Positions 53,114-54,190 of a stretch of DNA of 54,190 nt are shown here, piece after piece (the stretch's first letter is position 1; each line of letters starts with the position of its first letter). A program made the position numbers and the translations under genes. The notes under the pieces were generated by a model. That model searched no databases. It saw nothing but the letters and a program-made list of their open reading frames with translations, and was not told the DNA's origin. The stretch covers positions 1-54,190 of the forward strand of contig JAUSOD010000089.1 in assembly GCA_030656215.1 (NCBI GenBank), given 5' to 3'. Source of the DNA: Azoarcus sp. GTDB lineage: Bacteria; Pseudomonadota; Gammaproteobacteria; Burkholderiales; Rhodocyclaceae.

Positions 53114-54190
53114 TCAGGCAGCCGTGTCATCCAGCCCGAGCGCGCGCAAGCGGCGGTACAGGGTGCGCTCGCTGAGCCCGAGCTTGCGCGCCAGATCGCG
53201 CCGGCTGCCGTGGTGGCGGCGTACCACCTGTAGCAGCGCCTCACGCTGAACCTGGTCAAGATCGAGCACGCTATCGCCCTCCGCCGGGTGCCCGCGGACC
53301 ACCCCCTCCGAATCGGGCGCCCAGTGGGCGGAAGACGTGGGGGAGGAAGACGCCGGGAGGGAAGACGTCTGGGAGAACGTCTGATCGACCACCTCCTCTG
53401 CCAGGTGCTCCGGACCGATCACCTCGCCATCGCACATCAGGCTTGCGCGCTCGAGGACGTTGCGCAGTTCGCGGACATTGCCCGGAAAGGCATACTTTGT
53501 GAGCACCTGCATCGCCGCCGGCGACAGCGTCAGCTGGCGACGCGGGGCCACCCGCTCGAGCAGCGACGCCACCAGCAGCGGCAGGTCCTCTGCCCGAACA
53601 CGCAGCGGCGGCACCGTGATCGGAAAGGTGTTGATCCGAAAGTACAGATCCTGGCGGAAGCTGCCGTCGCGGATCATCTGTTTGAGCGGCCTATGGGTGG
53701 CGGACACCAGGCGGATGTCGGCCCGTTGCAAGTCGGTGGAACCGACGCGGCGGTAGGTACCGGTCTCGAGCAGGCGCAACAGCTTCACTTGCATGGCGAG
53801 CGGAATGTCTCCGACCTCGTCGAGAAACAGGGTGCCGCCGCTGGCCGCCTCCACCAGCCCGGGCTTGCGCGCCACGGCACCGGTGAATGCGCCCCGCTCG
53901 TGGCCGAACACCTCGCTCTCGAACAGGGTTTCGGGCATGCCCGAGCAATCCACCACCACGAACGGACGTTGCGCACGCCGGCTGGCCTCGTGGATCGCGT
54001 TGGCGACCAGCTCCTTGCCGGTCCCCGACTCGCCCTCGAGCAGCACGCTCGCCTCGGAGGGCGCAACCCGCGCGACCAGCTCCAGCATGCGCTGGAAGGC
54101 CGGCGCGCCCATCGCCTGGTCGGAGGCCGCGCCGAGCTTCGCCACCACCTCCGCCGGCAGCCCGGCCGGGCCGAAGATGCCGACCCAGCT
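53114..54190 (-). CDS. Sigma-54-dependent Fis-family activator, N-terminus cut by the window edge
   Basis: At least 358 residues; the frame is open to the right edge, so the GTG at 54148 is not taken as start. The AAA domain has Walker A GESGTGKE, the sigma-54 contact loop GAFTGA, Walker [12 protein letters not shown] and the arginine fingers near [12 protein letters not shown] Ser/Pro linker ([15 protein letters not shown]) leads to a Fis-type helix-turn-helix [20 protein letters not shown]. The visible N-terminal residues [16 protein letters not shown] do not reveal the sensory domain. It sits next to two strong sigma-54 promoters on the same strand and is their most likely regulator. Confidence 0.93.
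   Translation of the reverse strand, partial: SWVGIFGPAGLPAEVVAKLGAASDQAMGAPAFQRMLELVARVAPSEASVLLEGESGTGKELVANAIHEASRRAQRPFVVVDCSGMPETLFESEVFGHERGAFTGAVARKPGLVEAASGGTLFLDEVGDIPLAMQVKLLRLLETGTYRRVGSTDLQRADIRLVSATHRPLKQMIRDGSFRQDLYFRINTFPITVPPLRVRAEDLPLLVASLLERVAPRRQLTLSPAAMQVLTKYAFPGNVRELRNVLERASLMCDGEVIGPEHLAEEVVDQTFSQTSSLPASSSPTSSAHWAPDSEGVVRGHPAEGDSVLDLDQVQREALLQVVRRHHGSRRDLARKLGLSERTLYRRLRALGLDDTAA

Overview
The window looks like a high-GC betaproteobacterial chromosome, most likely a Rhodocyclales member of the Thauera/Azoarcus/Aromatoleum kind. This is inferred from gene content and order (TorF-like porin-glnK-amtB, a guanidine carboxylase operon, purU, thrH, gshA-gshB, a PEP-CTERM protein), not from a database search.

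Left end (1-3989): an accessory island. Three integron attC sites separate three leftward cassette genes: an unknown protein cut by the window edge, an AbiC-like membrane protein and an HNH-like protein. To their right only the last residues of an integron integrase survive, joined to a decayed IS91-family transposase with an internal stop. A ParD/ParE-type toxin-antitoxin pair follows.

4-19.5 kb: housekeeping genes. metH is read leftward behind an S-adenosylhomocysteine (SAH) riboswitch and an overlapping terminator. Then come an AAA ATPase, two related lipoproteins, the branched-chain amino acid importer livJHMGF, a rhodanese, a PEP-CTERM choice-of-anchor protein and a Bcr/CflA-type efflux pump.

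19.6-27.9 kb: a guanidine nitrogen-scavenging operon. It has two likely NtrC sites, a sigma-54 promoter and a guanidine-I riboswitch. An ABC importer follows, then two carboxyguanidine deiminase-type subunits. A pair of ACGA-loop hairpins with guanidine-II (mini-ykkC) architecture lies directly before the biotin carboxylase. Two riboswitch classes for one ligand in one operon, under nitrogen control, is among the best findings here. Allophanate hydrolase is not in the window.

27.9-32.7 kb: comM and ubiK run leftward. A TorF-like porin-glnK-amtB operon follows, with its own near-perfect NtrC site and sigma-54 promoter.

32.9-40.0 kb: six genes resembling hydrogenase-4 (hyfB, C, E, F, G, I). 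The large subunit has lost all four nickel-binding cysteines, so this is an Ehr-type (energy-converting hydrogenase related) complex, not a hydrogenase.

40-49.1 kb: purU, thrH, an HD-GYP protein, a secreted coiled-coil protein, a DMT exporter, a lipoprotein, and the gshA-gshB-apbE group.

49.3-54.2 kb: a compact, unusual cluster. It holds an ETHE1-like metallo-hydrolase, an orphan Rieske protein, a thioredoxin-like/CcdA fusion, a NifX/NifB-type small protein and a sigma-54 activator cut by the window edge. The Rieske and NifX-like genes each have a strong -24/-12 promoter. Each promoter is followed at the predicted start site by a roughly 105-110 nt leader whose first bases pair with the 3' arm of a U-tailed terminator. 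I recognise no known RNA family here. This is my leading candidate for an undescribed system: activator-driven transcripts starting with a terminated leader or small RNA.
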